64,000 bases of DNA. Source: Prauserella flavalba. Its GTDB lineage: Bacteria; Actinomycetota; Actinomycetes; Mycobacteriales; Pseudonocardiaceae. Numbering within the stretch: position 1 is the stretch's first letter; each line of letters begins with the position of its first letter. The translations under genes were made by a program, and so were the position numbers. The DNA lies in assembly GCF_003202235.1 (NCBI RefSeq), contig NZ_MASU01000017.1:62001-126000 (forward strand), given 5' to 3'. A model generated the notes under the pieces. The model was not told where the DNA came from. It worked only from the letters and a program-made list of their open reading frames with translations, and did not search any database. This document shows positions 18,816 through 29,338 of the stretch, one piece after another.

Positions 18816-21044
18816 TCAGCGGTTTCGGTTCGCGTAGGCCTCGAGGGTGGCCAGCTGAGCCGGGTCCAGTGAGGGGCGCACGGCGTCGCGGGCCTTCGCC
18901 AGATGGGTGGCCGTGACCTCGGCGGCTTCCAGTGACTCGCGCATCGCGCTGAGGGCGGCCTCCCTGATCAGGGCGGCGCAGTCGGCCGCGGAGTAGCCGT
19001 CCAGGCTCGCGGCCAGGTCGTCGATATCCACATCGGACGCCAGCGGGGTGTTGCGTGCGCTCGAGCGCAGGATCGCCGCGCGCGCCTCGGTGTCCGGCGG
19101 CGGCACGTAGATGAGCCGCTCCAGCCGTCCCGGCCGCAGTAGCGCGGGATCCACCAGCTCGGGCCGGTTGGTGGCGCCCAGCACCACGACGTCGCGCAGC
19201 GGCTCCACACCGTCGAGCTCGGTCAGCAGCGCGGCGACGACCCGGTCGGACACCCCGGAGTCGCTCGACTGCCCCCGCCGCGGGGCGAACGCGTCGACCT
19301 CGTCCAGGAAGATCAGCGACGGCGCCGCCTCGGCGGCCCGCCGGAACAGCTCCCGCACGGCCCGCTCCGACTCGCCGACCCACTTGTCCATCAGCTCGGC
19401 GCCCTTGACCGCGAACACGTTCAGCGCGCCGGTGCCCGCGAGCGCCCGCACGAGGAACGTCTTGCCGTTACCGGGCGGCCCGTAGAGGAGCACGCCACGC
19501 GGCGGGGCGACACCGAGCCGGGAGAACGAGTCCGGGTAACGCAGCGGCCACAGCACCGCCTCGGTCAGCGACTGCTTCACCTCGGTCATGTCGCCCACGT
19601 CGTCGAGGGTCAGCCCGCCCGTCGCCAGGGTGTCCGAAGTGGACATCGAGATCGGGCGGACGGACTCCAGCGCGTCCAGCAGGTCCTGCTCGGCTATCCG
19701 CGGTTCTGTGTCGTCGTCGCGATGCCGAAGCGCGGCCCGCAACGCGGCGTCCCTGCGCAGCGCGATGAGGTCGGCGGCAACGAACCCGGGCGTGCGCTCG
19801 GCGATAACCCCGAAGTCGACACCGGGCTCCACGGGCGTGTCCCGCAGCAGGATCCGCAGCAGCTCGGTGCGTACCTGCGCGTCGGGCAGGCCGATCATCA
19901 GCTCCCGGTCGAGCAGGTCGACGCCGCGTAGCCGAGGGTCGACGGACTCGGAGTGCGCGGTGGTGGCGACCAGCGCGAACCCGTTCCTGCCGAGCGCGGC
20001 ACGCAGGCGGTCGAGGATCACCGTAGCCACGGGCGGCGGCTGCTGAGCGGGCAGCAGCGCGTCGATGTCGGTCACCAGCAGTACTCCGGCGCCGTCGCCG
20101 GACATCGTGGCCTCGACGGCCTGTGCGACGCGGTTCAGCGCCGCGTCTGGCTCCAGCACGGCCACCGTCGGCGCGGCCAGGCACACGACCCTGACCTGCT
20201 CCGTGTGCGCGACCGAGCGGACGAGCGTGGCCTTGCCGACGCCCTCGGGCCCCGACAGCAGCACGCCGAGCCTGCCGGACGTGCCGAGCTTGGCCAGCAG
20301 GTCGGGCCGGTGAAAGGCCAGGTCGATCCACTCGCCGAGCCGTCGCGCCACGGCGCCCTGGCCCGCGAGATCGGCGATCGGAGGGGGCGGATCCTCGGTG
20401 TCCTCCACGACGATCTCGGCGGGCGCAGGAACCGGGGTGACGGCGGTAGGAGCCTCCGCGGGAGCGGAAGGCGCCGGGGCCGCTCCGCGCCAGCCGACCA
20501 CTGTGGACTGTCCGACCGCGACGGGGCCGGAAGGCTCCGTGGCCGTGACGGTCAGCAGTTCGGTGGTCCAGGAGGCGCCGATCGCGCGGGAGAGCTGCCC
20601 CCGCACCGCCGAGACGTCGGAGCCGGGCGGCGGCGCGAGGTCCTGCGGCAGCAGCGACACGGCGTCGCCCACCGTGAGCACCTTGCCGATCAGCGCGAGC
20701 CGCAGCGTGCCCGGGTTGAGCGACATGCTCGCGAGACGGGATCCCGAGACGGTGACCGTGCGGGCCACCGTGACGTCACACGGCGCCACCACGACCTCGG
20801 TGCCTTCGGTGACGCCCAGGTTGGCCATCGTGACGTCGTCGACGAGCACCACGCCCGGTGCGCTCTCGCCCGTCGCCGGTGCGGCGAGAGCGGCGCTGAC
20901 CCTCGCCCCGGTGAGGCGGACGGCGTCCCAGGCCCGCAGCCCCAGTGCGTCGAGCACCTCTGGGTGGAGGCGGACGACCCCGCGGCGGGTGTCGAGCGCG
21001 GACGGGGTGTGCCGGACGGTGAGTGCGAGCTGCGGCGACGTCAC
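18816..21044 (-). CDS. CDC48-like double AAA ATPase
   Basis: A 742-residue AAA+ ATPase with two AAA modules and an N-terminal double-psi-barrel region, built like CDC48/p97/VAT. D1 has Walker A GPEGVGKAT (about residues 265-273) but its Walker B reads VTDID, lacking the catalytic Glu of the usual DE. D2 is fully canonical: GPPGNGKT (about 522-529), IFLDEVDAF, GATNRPELVDPALLRPGR with sensor and arginine-finger residues. So D2 is probably the motor and D1 structural. The GTG at 21044 is chosen for AAGGTGG 5 nt upstream. It follows psd-pssA, the same order as Rv0437c-Rv0436c-Rv0435c. Substrate unknown; protein unfolding is the family role. Confidence 0.88.
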   Translation of the reverse strand: MTSPQLALTVRHTPSALDTRRGVVRLHPEVLDALGLRAWDAVRLTGARVSAALAAPATGESAPGVVLVDDVTMANLGVTEGTEVVVAPCDVTVARTVTVSGSRLASMSLNPGTLRLALIGKVLTVGDAVSLLPQDLAPPPGSDVSAVRGQLSRAIGASWTTELLTVTATEPSGPVAVGQSTVVGWRGAAPAPSAPAEAPTAVTPVPAPAEIVVEDTEDPPPPIADLAGQGAVARRLGEWIDLAFHRPDLLAKLGTSGRLGVLLSGPEGVGKATLVRSVAHTEQVRVVCLAAPTVAVLEPDAALNRVAQAVEATMSGDGAGVLLVTDIDALLPAQQPPPVATVILDRLRAALGRNGFALVATTAHSESVDPRLRGVDLLDRELMIGLPDAQVRTELLRILLRDTPVEPGVDFGVIAERTPGFVAADLIALRRDAALRAALRHRDDDTEPRIAEQDLLDALESVRPISMSTSDTLATGGLTLDDVGDMTEVKQSLTEAVLWPLRYPDSFSRLGVAPPRGVLLYGPPGNGKTFLVRALAGTGALNVFAVKGAELMDKWVGESERAVRELFRRAAEAAPSLIFLDEVDAFAPRRGQSSDSGVSDRVVAALLTELDGVEPLRDVVVLGATNRPELVDPALLRPGRLERLIYVPPPDTEARAAILRSSARNTPLASDVDIDDLAASLDGYSAADCAALIREAALSAMRESLEAAEVTATHLAKARDAVRPSLDPAQLATLEAYANRNR

Positions 21045-21068
21045 ATCGCCCACCTTAGAGGCGTGAGG

Positions 21069-22034
21069 TCACTCGCCGCGCTGGCGCAGCCCGATCCGCC
21101 GCCAGTTGCGGCGGCGGGGTCCGCGGCCGGCGGCGTCCGGCCCGTAGACCCTCGGCACGTGGGGCGGCGGCGTCGGAGGCGTCCGCGGGCGCAGGACCGC
21201 TCGCCGTGCCGCACCGGCGACCCGGCGGAACTGCGGCCTGCGCAGGCCGAGCCGCCGCTGGCTGCGGGCCCTGCGGATGGCGCGGCGCTCGCGCGGCGGG
21301 ACGTCCCACGCCTCGGGGTGATTGGCCAGCCAGTGGTAGCGGCGGACCGAGTAGGGAATGTGTGCCAGGTACAGCAGCAACGCGCTCGCCAGCGCGATCA
21401 GCGGGTACTGGATGATCGCGGCCGCGAGCAGGCCGACGCCGACGAGCAGCGGCGCCACCGCCTTGGCCGGGGCGCGCAGCTTCTTGAGCGACAGCGTCGG
21501 GATGCGGCTGATCAGCAGTCCCGCCACGGCGACGGTCCACATCCAGACCACGCCCTCCGACGACCACCAGCTCTCGCCGAACTCCAGGGTCAGGATCACC
21601 GGCATCAGGGCGAGCAGCCCGCCTGCCGGTGCCGGTACGCCGACGAAGAACTCGTTCGCGTACGGCGGCTGCTCGGTGTCGTCGAGCAGGGTGTTGAACC
21701 GCGCGAGCCGCAGCACCATGCACACGGCGAAGATCAGTGTCGCGACCCAGCCCAACCGGCTCGACTCCGGTAGCCAGACGTAGAGCACGAGCGCGGGCGC
21801 GACGCCGAACGAGATCGCGTCGGAGAGCGAGTCGAGCTCGGCTCCCATCTTGGAGGTCGCGTCGAGCAGCCGGGCGATCCGGCCGTCGAGGCTGTCGAGC
21901 ACGGCGGCGACCCCGATGGCCCCGATCGCCAGCACGTAGTCGCCGACGAGTGCGAACTGCACGGATGACAGGCCCGCACAGAGCGCGAGCACGGTGATCG
22001 CGTTGGGCAGCAACCGAACGCCGGGCGTGGCCAT
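21069..22034 (-). CDS. pssA: CDP-diacylglycerol-serine O-phosphatidyltransferase
   Basis: Membrane enzyme making phosphatidylserine from CDP-diacylglycerol and serine. The 321-residue protein has several membrane helices and the complete CDP-alcohol phosphotransferase motif: DGRIARLLDATSKMGAELDSLSD, that is DG-x2-AR-x8-G-x3-D-x3-D. After about residue 235 comes a long, very basic Arg/Pro-rich tail (RRAIRRARSQRRLGLRRPQFRR and on), longer than in E. coli-type enzymes and presumably cytoplasmic. It starts 3 nt after the psd stop; together they make phosphatidylethanolamine. Confidence 0.93.
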   Translation of the reverse strand: MATPGVRLLPNAITVLALCAGLSSVQFALVGDYVLAIGAIGVAAVLDSLDGRIARLLDATSKMGAELDSLSDAISFGVAPALVLYVWLPESSRLGWVATLIFAVCMVLRLARFNTLLDDTEQPPYANEFFVGVPAPAGGLLALMPVILTLEFGESWWSSEGVVWMWTVAVAGLLISRIPTLSLKKLRAPAKAVAPLLVGVGLLAAAIIQYPLIALASALLLYLAHIPYSVRRYHWLANHPEAWDVPPRERRAIRRARSQRRLGLRRPQFRRVAGAARRAVLRPRTPPTPPPHVPRVYGPDAAGRGPRRRNWRRIGLRQRGE

Positions 22035-22037
22035 CGC

Positions 22038-22769
22038 TCAGCCCCTCCCGGACGGGAACTCGGCGATCGGCGTCTCCCCGCCGATGGTGCGCTGGCCCTT
22101 GCCGACCAGCACGCGGCTGCCCGGCGGCAGGTAGGTGTCCACCCGCGAGCCGAACCGGATGATGCCGTAGGTCGAGCCTGCGGCGACCTGGTCGCCCTCG
22201 CCGACCTGGCAGACGATGCGCCGCGCCACGAGGCCGGCGATCTGGACGACGACGAGCTCGTGGCCGTCGTCGGTGCGCAGCAGCACCGAGTTGCGCTCGT
22301 TCTCGTCGCTGGCCTTGTCGAGGTCGGCGGAGAGGAACTTGCCGGGCCGGTAGGCGACCCGCTCGACCTTGCCGGTCGCGGGCGCGCGCTGGACGTGCAC
22401 GTCGAAGACCGAGAGGAACACGCTCACCCGCATTCTCGGCTCGTCGGGCAGGCCCAGCTCGGCGGGCGGGACGGCCTCCTCGATGAGGGACACGAGGCCG
22501 TCGGCCGCCGCGAGCACGAGGCCGTCGCGAGCGGGGGGAACCCGGCGCGGCTCGCGGAAGAACGCCGCCGTCGCGAGGGTGCCGAGGCCGGCGAGCAGGC
22601 CCAGGCGCTTGGAGACCTTGCGCAGGGCGAGCGTGGCGACGGCGCCACCGAGTACGAAGGGCCTGCCCGCCGGGTGCATGGGCGGCAGGGTCTCGCGGGC
22701 GAGCTGCAGGGCGTGGCCGAGGGTGTGGCCCTGCGCCTCGCGGTCCGGCGATGCGTGTGAGGTGCTCAC
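22038..22769 (-). CDS. psd: Phosphatidylserine decarboxylase
   Basis: Pyruvoyl-dependent enzyme converting phosphatidylserine to phosphatidylethanolamine. This is a 243-residue archaeal/short-type Psd. SVFLSVFDVHVQRAPATGKVERVAYRPGKF is the family core, and VAAGSTYGIIRFGSRVDTYLP contains the GST self-cleavage site, where the Ser becomes the pyruvoyl group of the alpha subunit. An N-terminal hydrophobic segment (GRPFVLGGAVATLALR, LGLLAGLGTLATAAFF) would hold it at the membrane. The start is GTG 22769, first gene of psd-pssA-AAA ATPase. Confidence 0.94.
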   Translation of the reverse strand: MSTSHASPDREAQGHTLGHALQLARETLPPMHPAGRPFVLGGAVATLALRKVSKRLGLLAGLGTLATAAFFREPRRVPPARDGLVLAAADGLVSLIEEAVPPAELGLPDEPRMRVSVFLSVFDVHVQRAPATGKVERVAYRPGKFLSADLDKASDENERNSVLLRTDDGHELVVVQIAGLVARRIVCQVGEGDQVAAGSTYGIIRFGSRVDTYLPPGSRVLVGKGQRTIGGETPIAEFPSGRG

Positions 22770-23053
22770 GAATTTCTTCTTTTCCGCTGCTCAGACGGCC
22801 TGCGCCCGCGGGAGTGCGTGCTGCGGGCCGGAGCGGCTCATTCCGGTCGAAGTTCCCATATCGTCCGTTGGGACTGCCATGCACCACGCTACGCCAAGGT
22901 CAAGAGCTGGACGGGCCGGGTGGCGTGCGCCCCCCGACGCCGTACGCCACCCGGCCACGGATGGCCGATCCTAAGCCCTGGAGGCCAGCCAAGATAACCC
23001 CGCGTGCGGTAAACGTTACAAACCGTCGCCGTGGTGAGGGAGTTCCCGACCGC

Positions 23054-24259
23054 TCAGAGCAGGAGGACGTCCACCTCTTCGCCCTCGGCCACCTCCGTGA
23101 CGTCCTCCGGCAGCACGATGAGGCAGTTGGCCTGCGTGAACGAGGCCAGCAGGTGCGAACCCGGGCCGCCCCTCGGCCCCACGACACCGGTGACCTGACC
23201 CTCACTGTGGGTGTAGTAGCCGCGACGGAACTGCCGCTTGCCCTTGGGCGACTCCAGCGACTCGGTGAGGTTCGCCCGCACGTGCTGCCGGTCGACGCCG
23301 GTGTGCCCCAGCGAGGCGAGCAGCGCGGGCCGCAGGAACGCCTCGAAGGACACGAGCACGCTCACGGGGTTCCCCGGCAGTGTCACCACCGGGACCCCGT
23401 TCCACCGTCCGCAGCCCTGCGGCCCGCCTGGCTGCATGGCGACCTTCGAGAACTCCACGCCCGCCCCGGCCAGCGCATCCTTGACCACCTCGTACGCCCC
23501 CGCACTCACACCGCCCGAGGTCACCACGAGGTCGGCGTCCGCGAGCCTCGGTTCGATGGCGGCGCGGAACTGCTCGACGTCGTCGGCCACGCTGCGCACC
23601 GACTCCACGCGGGCACCGAGCGCCTTCAGCGCGGCCACGAGCATCACGCTGTTGGACTCGTAGATCTGGCCGTGGCGCAGCGGCTCCGGCGGCAGCACCA
23701 GCTCGGTGCCGGTGGAGACCACGAGGACCCTCGGCGGGGCGTGCACGGCCAGCCGGTCCATGCCCACGGCGGACGCGAGCCCCAGCTGTGCGGGGCCGAG
23801 CACGGTGCCCGCCGTGAGCGCGACCGTGCCGGCGGCGACATCCTCGCCCGTGCGCCGGATGTGGGCACCGGGTGCCGCGTCCGCGAAGATCCTGACCTCG
23901 CCGGTGCCGCCATCGGTGCGCTCGACGATCACGACGCTGTCGGCGCCCGTCGGCATCGGCGCGCCCGTCATGATCCGGTCCACCGTGCCCGGCAGCAGGG
24001 GTGGCACGTCGGTGCGCCCGGCGGGGATGTCCTCGCTGACCGGCAGCGTGACGGGCGAGTCATCGGTGGCGCCCGCGACGTCCACCGAGCGGACCGCGTA
24101 ACCGTCCATGGCGGAGTTGTCGAAGGGCGGCAGCGAGACCTTCGCGCGCACGTCCTCGGCCAGCACCAGGCCGGCGCAGTCGGCGAGCGGGAGTTCCACG
24201 GCGGGCCGCGTGCCGAGCAGCTCGGTCACGGTGGCGCGGTGTTCGTCGACGGAGATCAC
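23054..24259 (-). CDS. moeA: Molybdopterin molybdenumtransferase MoeA
   Basis: MoeA inserts molybdate into adenylylated molybdopterin. The 401-residue protein has the four-domain MoeA layout, with PPFDNSAMDGYAVRS near the N-terminus, PAGRTDVPPLLPGTVDRIMTGAPMPTGADSVV, the MoCF-binding domain with VVVSTGTEL-like LVVSTGTELV, SNSVMLVAAL, VVTSGGVSAGAYEVVKDAL and VVTLPGNPVSVLVSFEAF. A strong SD (GGGGGAGG) directly abuts the ATG at 24268, so the GTG at 24259 (9 nt spacing) is the better start. It corresponds to moeA2 (Rv0438c) in the same neighbourhood. It works with the moa/mog genes at 56-61 kb. Confidence 0.94.
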   Translation of the reverse strand: MISVDEHRATVTELLGTRPAVELPLADCAGLVLAEDVRAKVSLPPFDNSAMDGYAVRSVDVAGATDDSPVTLPVSEDIPAGRTDVPPLLPGTVDRIMTGAPMPTGADSVVIVERTDGGTGEVRIFADAAPGAHIRRTGEDVAAGTVALTAGTVLGPAQLGLASAVGMDRLAVHAPPRVLVVSTGTELVLPPEPLRHGQIYESNSVMLVAALKALGARVESVRSVADDVEQFRAAIEPRLADADLVVTSGGVSAGAYEVVKDALAGAGVEFSKVAMQPGGPQGCGRWNGVPVVTLPGNPVSVLVSFEAFLRPALLASLGHTGVDRQHVRANLTESLESPKGKRQFRRGYYTHSEGQVTGVVGPRGGPGSHLLASFTQANCLIVLPEDVTEVAEGEEVDVLLL

Positions 24260-24331
24260 GCGGACCATCCTCCCCCGGTTCGGCCCCCGTGCAAGACTCT
24301 CCCCGCCGAGGAGAGCAACAGGGGAGGATTC

Positions 24332-25009
24332 ATGCAGGTACAGCTCCGGCACCAGCCGTCGTTCGCCGTCGCCAGGCTCGTGCTGGCTCCGGGGGAACCC
24401 GCGCAGGTCGAGTCGGGCGCGATGGCCGCGACCAGCTACGGCGTGCACGTCCAGTCGCAGGCGCAGGGCGGGGTCATGAAGGGGCTGGGCCGCGCGTTCC
24501 TCGCGGGCGAGTCGCTGTTCATCTCCACCTACACCGCCCCGCAGAACGGGGGCTGGGTCGACGTCGCGGCGCACCTGCCCGGCGACATCCAGGTGATCAA
24601 CCTGGACGGGCGTACCGGCTGGTGCGTGACCAGGGGGTCGTGGCTCGCCTCCTCCTACGGCGTGCAGACCGAGACCAAGTGGGGCGGATTCGGCAAGCTC
24701 TTCGGCGGCGAGGGCGGGTTCCTGACGCACGCCACCGGCCAGGGCCAGCTCCTCGTCGCCTGCTACGGCGCGATGGACGTGGTCAACCTGCAGCCGGGCG
24801 AGATGATCACGATCGACTCGGGGCACGTCGTCGCCTACGCCGAAACCGTGCAGTCGCAGTTGCGCAAGGTCTCCTCTGGTCTGGTCCAGACGCTGAAGAG
24901 CGGCGAGGGCTTCGTGTTCGACTTCGCCGGGCCGGGGCAGATCCTGACCCAGACGCGCAATCCCTCAGCACTCGCCGCGTGGGTGGTCGCGCAGGTGCCT
25001 TCGCGGTAG
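24332..25009 (+). CDS. AIM24-family protein (first of a tandem pair)
   Basis: A 225-residue AIM24/TRAP-like beta-helix protein. Glycine-rich repeats of the family are visible: SGAMAATSYGVHVQSQAQGGVMKGLGRAFLAGESLFISTYTAP, HLPGDIQVINLDG, GFGKLFGGEGGFLTHATGQGQLLVACYGAM and GHVVAYAE. The biochemical role is not established in bacteria; a yeast relative acts in mitochondrial inner-membrane organisation. GGGGAGG precedes the ATG. The stop lies 6 bp from a second AIM24 gene, so both form an operon that diverges from moeA. Confidence 0.85.
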   Translation: MQVQLRHQPSFAVARLVLAPGEPAQVESGAMAATSYGVHVQSQAQGGVMKGLGRAFLAGESLFISTYTAPQNGGWVDVAAHLPGDIQVINLDGRTGWCVTRGSWLASSYGVQTETKWGGFGKLFGGEGGFLTHATGQGQLLVACYGAMDVVNLQPGEMITIDSGHVVAYAETVQSQLRKVSSGLVQTLKSGEGFVFDFAGPGQILTQTRNPSALAAWVVAQVPSR

Positions 25010-25015
25010 CCGGAC

Positions 25016-25600
25016 ATGCAGGTGCACACGCGGCACACGCCGGCCTTCGGAGTGGCCAGGATCGTGCTGTCGCAAGGAGAAGCTGTCCAGGCCGACGCCG
25101 AAACGCTGCTCGCGAACAGCTTCGGCGTCACCGAGACGCGCCCAGGACGCAAGGGTCCCTCCATCTTCACCGCTCCGGCGGGCGGAGGGTGGCTCGACCT
25201 GGCACCGGGCCACGCCGGCGACATCTACCCGCTGGAGTTCAGCGGGCGGAGCGGCTGGTCGGTGGCCCTGGACAAGGTGCTCGCCCGGCCCGCGACGGTC
25301 AAACGCGACCAGCCGTGGCCCGCATTGCAGGCGCTCTTCGGCGGCGACACCGGATTCCTGGAGCATTTCAGCGGAACCGGCCAGCTCGTGCTGGCGTGCA
25401 AGGGCCCGGTCGACGCGCTGACCCTGGAGGCGGGCGAGGTGATCACGGTGCGCCCGGCGTATCTCGTCGCCTACCCCGACGCGATCCAGGTGCGGTTGCG
25501 CGCAGTGGACCCGGCGGCTCAGCAGTCGGTGCGAACCGGTGAAGGTCTAGCGCTGGACTTCGCCGGTCCGGGAACCGTTCTCGTCCAGGCGCGGAAGTAA
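25016..25600 (+). CDS. AIM24-family protein (second of a tandem pair)
   Basis: A 194-residue paralogue of the preceding gene. Shared features: the opening MQV.TRHTPAFGVARIVLSQGE, SIFTAPAGGGWLDLAPGHAGDIYPLEFSGR, TGFLEHFSGTGQLVLACKGPV, AYLVAYPDAIQVRLRAV and FDFAGPG-like ALDFAGPGTVLVQARK at the end. It is shorter because a loop of about 30 residues (the KGLGRAFLAGE region of the first copy) is replaced by RPGRKGP. The spacing shows co-transcription and probable partnership in one complex. Confidence 0.82.
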   Translation: MQVHTRHTPAFGVARIVLSQGEAVQADAETLLANSFGVTETRPGRKGPSIFTAPAGGGWLDLAPGHAGDIYPLEFSGRSGWSVALDKVLARPATVKRDQPWPALQALFGGDTGFLEHFSGTGQLVLACKGPVDALTLEAGEVITVRPAYLVAYPDAIQVRLRAVDPAAQQSVRTGEGLALDFAGPGTVLVQARK

Positions 25601-25728
25601 CGGCCGCCGGTCGTCGTAGTTACCGCAAATTGACCATTGCCGAGCGCTGTTAATCCGGTAGCGTGATCCAGGCTTGGAACGGGGGCAGGCGGGACTGCAC
25701 CGTTTTGGTTTGGTACAAGGAGGACGCC

Positions 25729-25932
25729 GTGGCTGTCGGCACGGTCAAATGGTTCAACGCGGAAAAGGGCTACGGGTTCATCGAGTCCCCTGAGGGGCCC
25801 GATGTGTTCGTACACTACTCCGCCATTCAGGCGGACGGATTCCGGACCCTCGACGAGGGCGACCGGGTGGAGTTCGAGATCACGGCAGGCCGCGACGGTC
25901 GCAGCCAGGCCGCTGACGTCCGAAAGGTCTAG
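25729..25932 (+). CDS. Cold-shock-domain protein
   Basis: A 67-residue single OB-fold RNA/DNA-binding protein of the CspA family. Both RNP motifs are intact: KGYGFIES (RNP1) and VFVHYSAI (RNP2), after the start [23 protein letters not shown] lies 6 nt before the GTG at 25729. It has a leader of about 125 nt without a gene, which may carry a temperature-sensitive structure as in other csp genes; I see no specific motif. It acts as an RNA chaperone or anti-terminator. Confidence 0.95.
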   Translation: MAVGTVKWFNAEKGYGFIESPEGPDVFVHYSAIQADGFRTLDEGDRVEFEITAGRDGRSQAADVRKV

Positions 25933-25994
25933 TAGGCGGGACCACCGCGTACCTGAACTACCGACACTTCGCGCTACACCTGGGGCGTGGGCGT

Positions 25995-26000
25995 TAGGCT
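25995..26000 (+). promoter_or_regulatory. Candidate -10 element of the Ser/Thr kinase gene
   Basis: TAGGCT ends 7 nt before the GTG at 26008 and no Shine-Dalgarno sequence is present. This supports a leaderless transcript and the choice of that start. Confidence 0.45.
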
Positions 26001-26007
26001 GCGCCCT

Positions 26008-27453
26008 GTGACAGGCGATGTGTCGGGGGACCTCACCGGTCGGCGGCTGGGCAACTACCGCATCGACGGTGTGCTGGGTCGTGGCGGCATGAGCGTGATG
26101 TACAAGGCCACGGATGTGCGTCTGGGGCGCAAGGTGGCCTTGAAGGTGATCGGGGAACACCTCGGTGCCGACGCGGAGTTCCGCGAGCGCTTCGTCGACG
26201 AGGCACGCAACACCTCGGCGATCGATCACGCGAACATCGTGCCGCTGTACGACTTCGGTGAGCTCGACGGGATGCTCTACATCGCCATGCGGCTGGTCGA
26301 CGGTTCCGACCTGGCCAGCCTCATCGGCGGCGCTCCGATGAAGCCGGAGCGCGCCATCGGGCTGCTCGACCAGGTGGCCGACGCGCTCGACACGCTGCAC
26401 GGCCGCGGGCTGGTGCACCTCGACGTCAAGCCCGCGAACGTACTCGTGACGAGCCGCGAGTCGGCGCGCGAGCACGTCTACGTCGCCGACTTCGGGCTGA
26501 CCAGGCGCGGCGCGACCGGGCACCGGACGCGCGGTGGCGACTTCCTGGGCTCGCCCACCTACGCCGCCCCGGAGCACCTGCGCGGCGAGCCGCTCGACGG
26601 GCGCACCGACCAGTACGCCCTCGCGTGCATGCTCTACGCGTGCCTCGCCGGGAAGCCGCCCTTCCAGGGCGACGTGCAGACGGTGATCAAGGGGCATCTC
26701 AACGGCGACCCGCCGCCGCTGTCGCGCATGGTCCCCTCGCTGCCCGCCGTCGTGGACGAGGTCGTCCGCAAGGGCATGGCCAAGAACCCCGGCGACCGCT
26801 ACGCCACCTGCGTCGAGCTGATCTCGGCCGCGCGTGACGCGCTCAAGCCGGACCCGGCGATGTCGGCTCCGCGACCGGGCAGGCATCCTGTCGCGGTCGC
26901 CCAACACGGAGAGGGGGGCCCGGTGCATCCCTACGGTCAGCAGCCGGGACAGCAGCCAAGTCAGCCCGGACAGCCCGGACAGCATGGGCAACCCGGACAG
27001 CAGCCGCCACCGCAGCAACAGGGCTTCGGCCAGCAGCCGCCCCCGCCGCCCGGCTACGGCCAGCCGCAGGGTCCGCCGCCTCAGTACGGCGCCGCCGGAC
27101 AGGGCATGGGCATGCCCCCACAGGGGCCGCCGCCCGGCTACGGCCCGCCTCCCCAGGGTGGGTTCCCGCCGCCGCAGAAGAAGGGCGGCAAGGCGTGGAT
27201 CGGCTGGGTTATCGCGGCCGTCGTCGTGATCGGCGCGGCCGTCGCGGCGATCATCATCTTCACCAGCGGTGACGAAGAGGGCGAGGGCAACACCAACCGG
27301 CCCGCCGAGCCGACGGGCAACTCGCAGGCACCCGAGATCCCCGTCGGCCCCGGTTCGCAGGGCAACGAGCCCACGTCGACCGGCAGCGACGACACCGGCG
27401 GAAACAACCCGCCTCCGACCTCGATCCCGGTGGTTCCCGGCACGGGCGGGTGA
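26008..27453 (+). CDS. Transmembrane Ser/Thr protein kinase (Pkn type)
   Basis: A 481-residue Hanks-type kinase. The kinase domain (about residues 15-275) has the Gly loop VLGRGGMSVMYKA, the ATP-binding Lys in KVALKVI, the catalytic loop HLDVKPANVLV (Asp about 139; the usual Arg before it is Leu, so non-RD), DFG about 161, and GSPTYAAPEHL. A Pro/Gln/Gly-rich juxtamembrane linker of about 100 residues follows. One membrane helix comes next (AWIGWVIAAVVVIGAAVAAIIIF, about 401-423), then an unstructured outer tail of about 55 residues with no PASTA repeats. Signal and substrates are unknown; the next gene, groEL, is a separate unit. Confidence 0.92.
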   Translation: MTGDVSGDLTGRRLGNYRIDGVLGRGGMSVMYKATDVRLGRKVALKVIGEHLGADAEFRERFVDEARNTSAIDHANIVPLYDFGELDGMLYIAMRLVDGSDLASLIGGAPMKPERAIGLLDQVADALDTLHGRGLVHLDVKPANVLVTSRESAREHVYVADFGLTRRGATGHRTRGGDFLGSPTYAAPEHLRGEPLDGRTDQYALACMLYACLAGKPPFQGDVQTVIKGHLNGDPPPLSRMVPSLPAVVDEVVRKGMAKNPGDRYATCVELISAARDALKPDPAMSAPRPGRHPVAVAQHGEGGPVHPYGQQPGQQPSQPGQPGQHGQPGQQPPPQQQGFGQQPPPPPGYGQPQGPPPQYGAAGQGMGMPPQGPPPGYGPPPQGGFPPPQKKGGKAWIGWVIAAVVVIGAAVAAIIIFTSGDEEGEGNTNRPAEPTGNSQAPEIPVGPGSQGNEPTSTGSDDTGGNNPPPTSIPVVPGTGG

Positions 27454-27461
27454 GCGTGTTT

Positions 27462-27488
27462 CTTGCACTCTCCCCCTGAGAGTGCTAA
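27462..27488 (+). promoter_or_regulatory. CIRCE element 1 upstream of groEL
   Basis: The inverted repeat CTTGCACTC-N9-GAGTGCTAA closely matches the CIRCE consensus TTAGCACTC-N9-GAGTGCTAA, the HrcA repressor site. It lies about 170 nt upstream of groEL. Confidence 0.92.
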
Positions 27489-27496
27489 ACACGGAA

Positions 27497-27523
27497 TTGG
27501 CACTCGGCACCGTCGAGTGCTAG
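27497..27523 (+). promoter_or_regulatory. CIRCE element 2 upstream of groEL
   Basis: A second HrcA-type operator, TTGGCACTC-N9-GAGTGCTAG, has its centre 35 bp downstream of the first. Paired CIRCE sites before a monocistronic groEL suggest tight HrcA heat-shock control. hrcA is not in the window. Confidence 0.9.
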
Positions 27524-27565
27524 GTGGTCGGCCGAGGGCCGGCCGCCTGAAGGTCGGGACGGTGA

Positions 27566-29284
<1,719 letters not shown>

Positions 29285-29301
29285 GTCCAACCCCCTTTCT
29301 C

Positions 29302-29338
29302 GATCCCCGAGGGCACTCGTGCCCTCGGGGATCTTTTT
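29302..29338 (+). terminator. Rho-independent terminator of groEL
   Basis: A perfect 15-bp stem (29302-29316 with 29319-29333; GATCCCCGAGGGCAC and its complement) with a two-base loop TC runs into a TCTTTTT tract. It is 18 bp after the groEL stop. The tract contains the stop codon of the convergent PspC gene, so that gene's transcript also reads into the hairpin. Confidence 0.93.

Noticed and set aside
25925-25935. Second dre-like site (GGTCTAG) at the end of the cold-shock gene
   Set aside because: Only half of the palindrome is present and it lies over a stop codon, not in a promoter.
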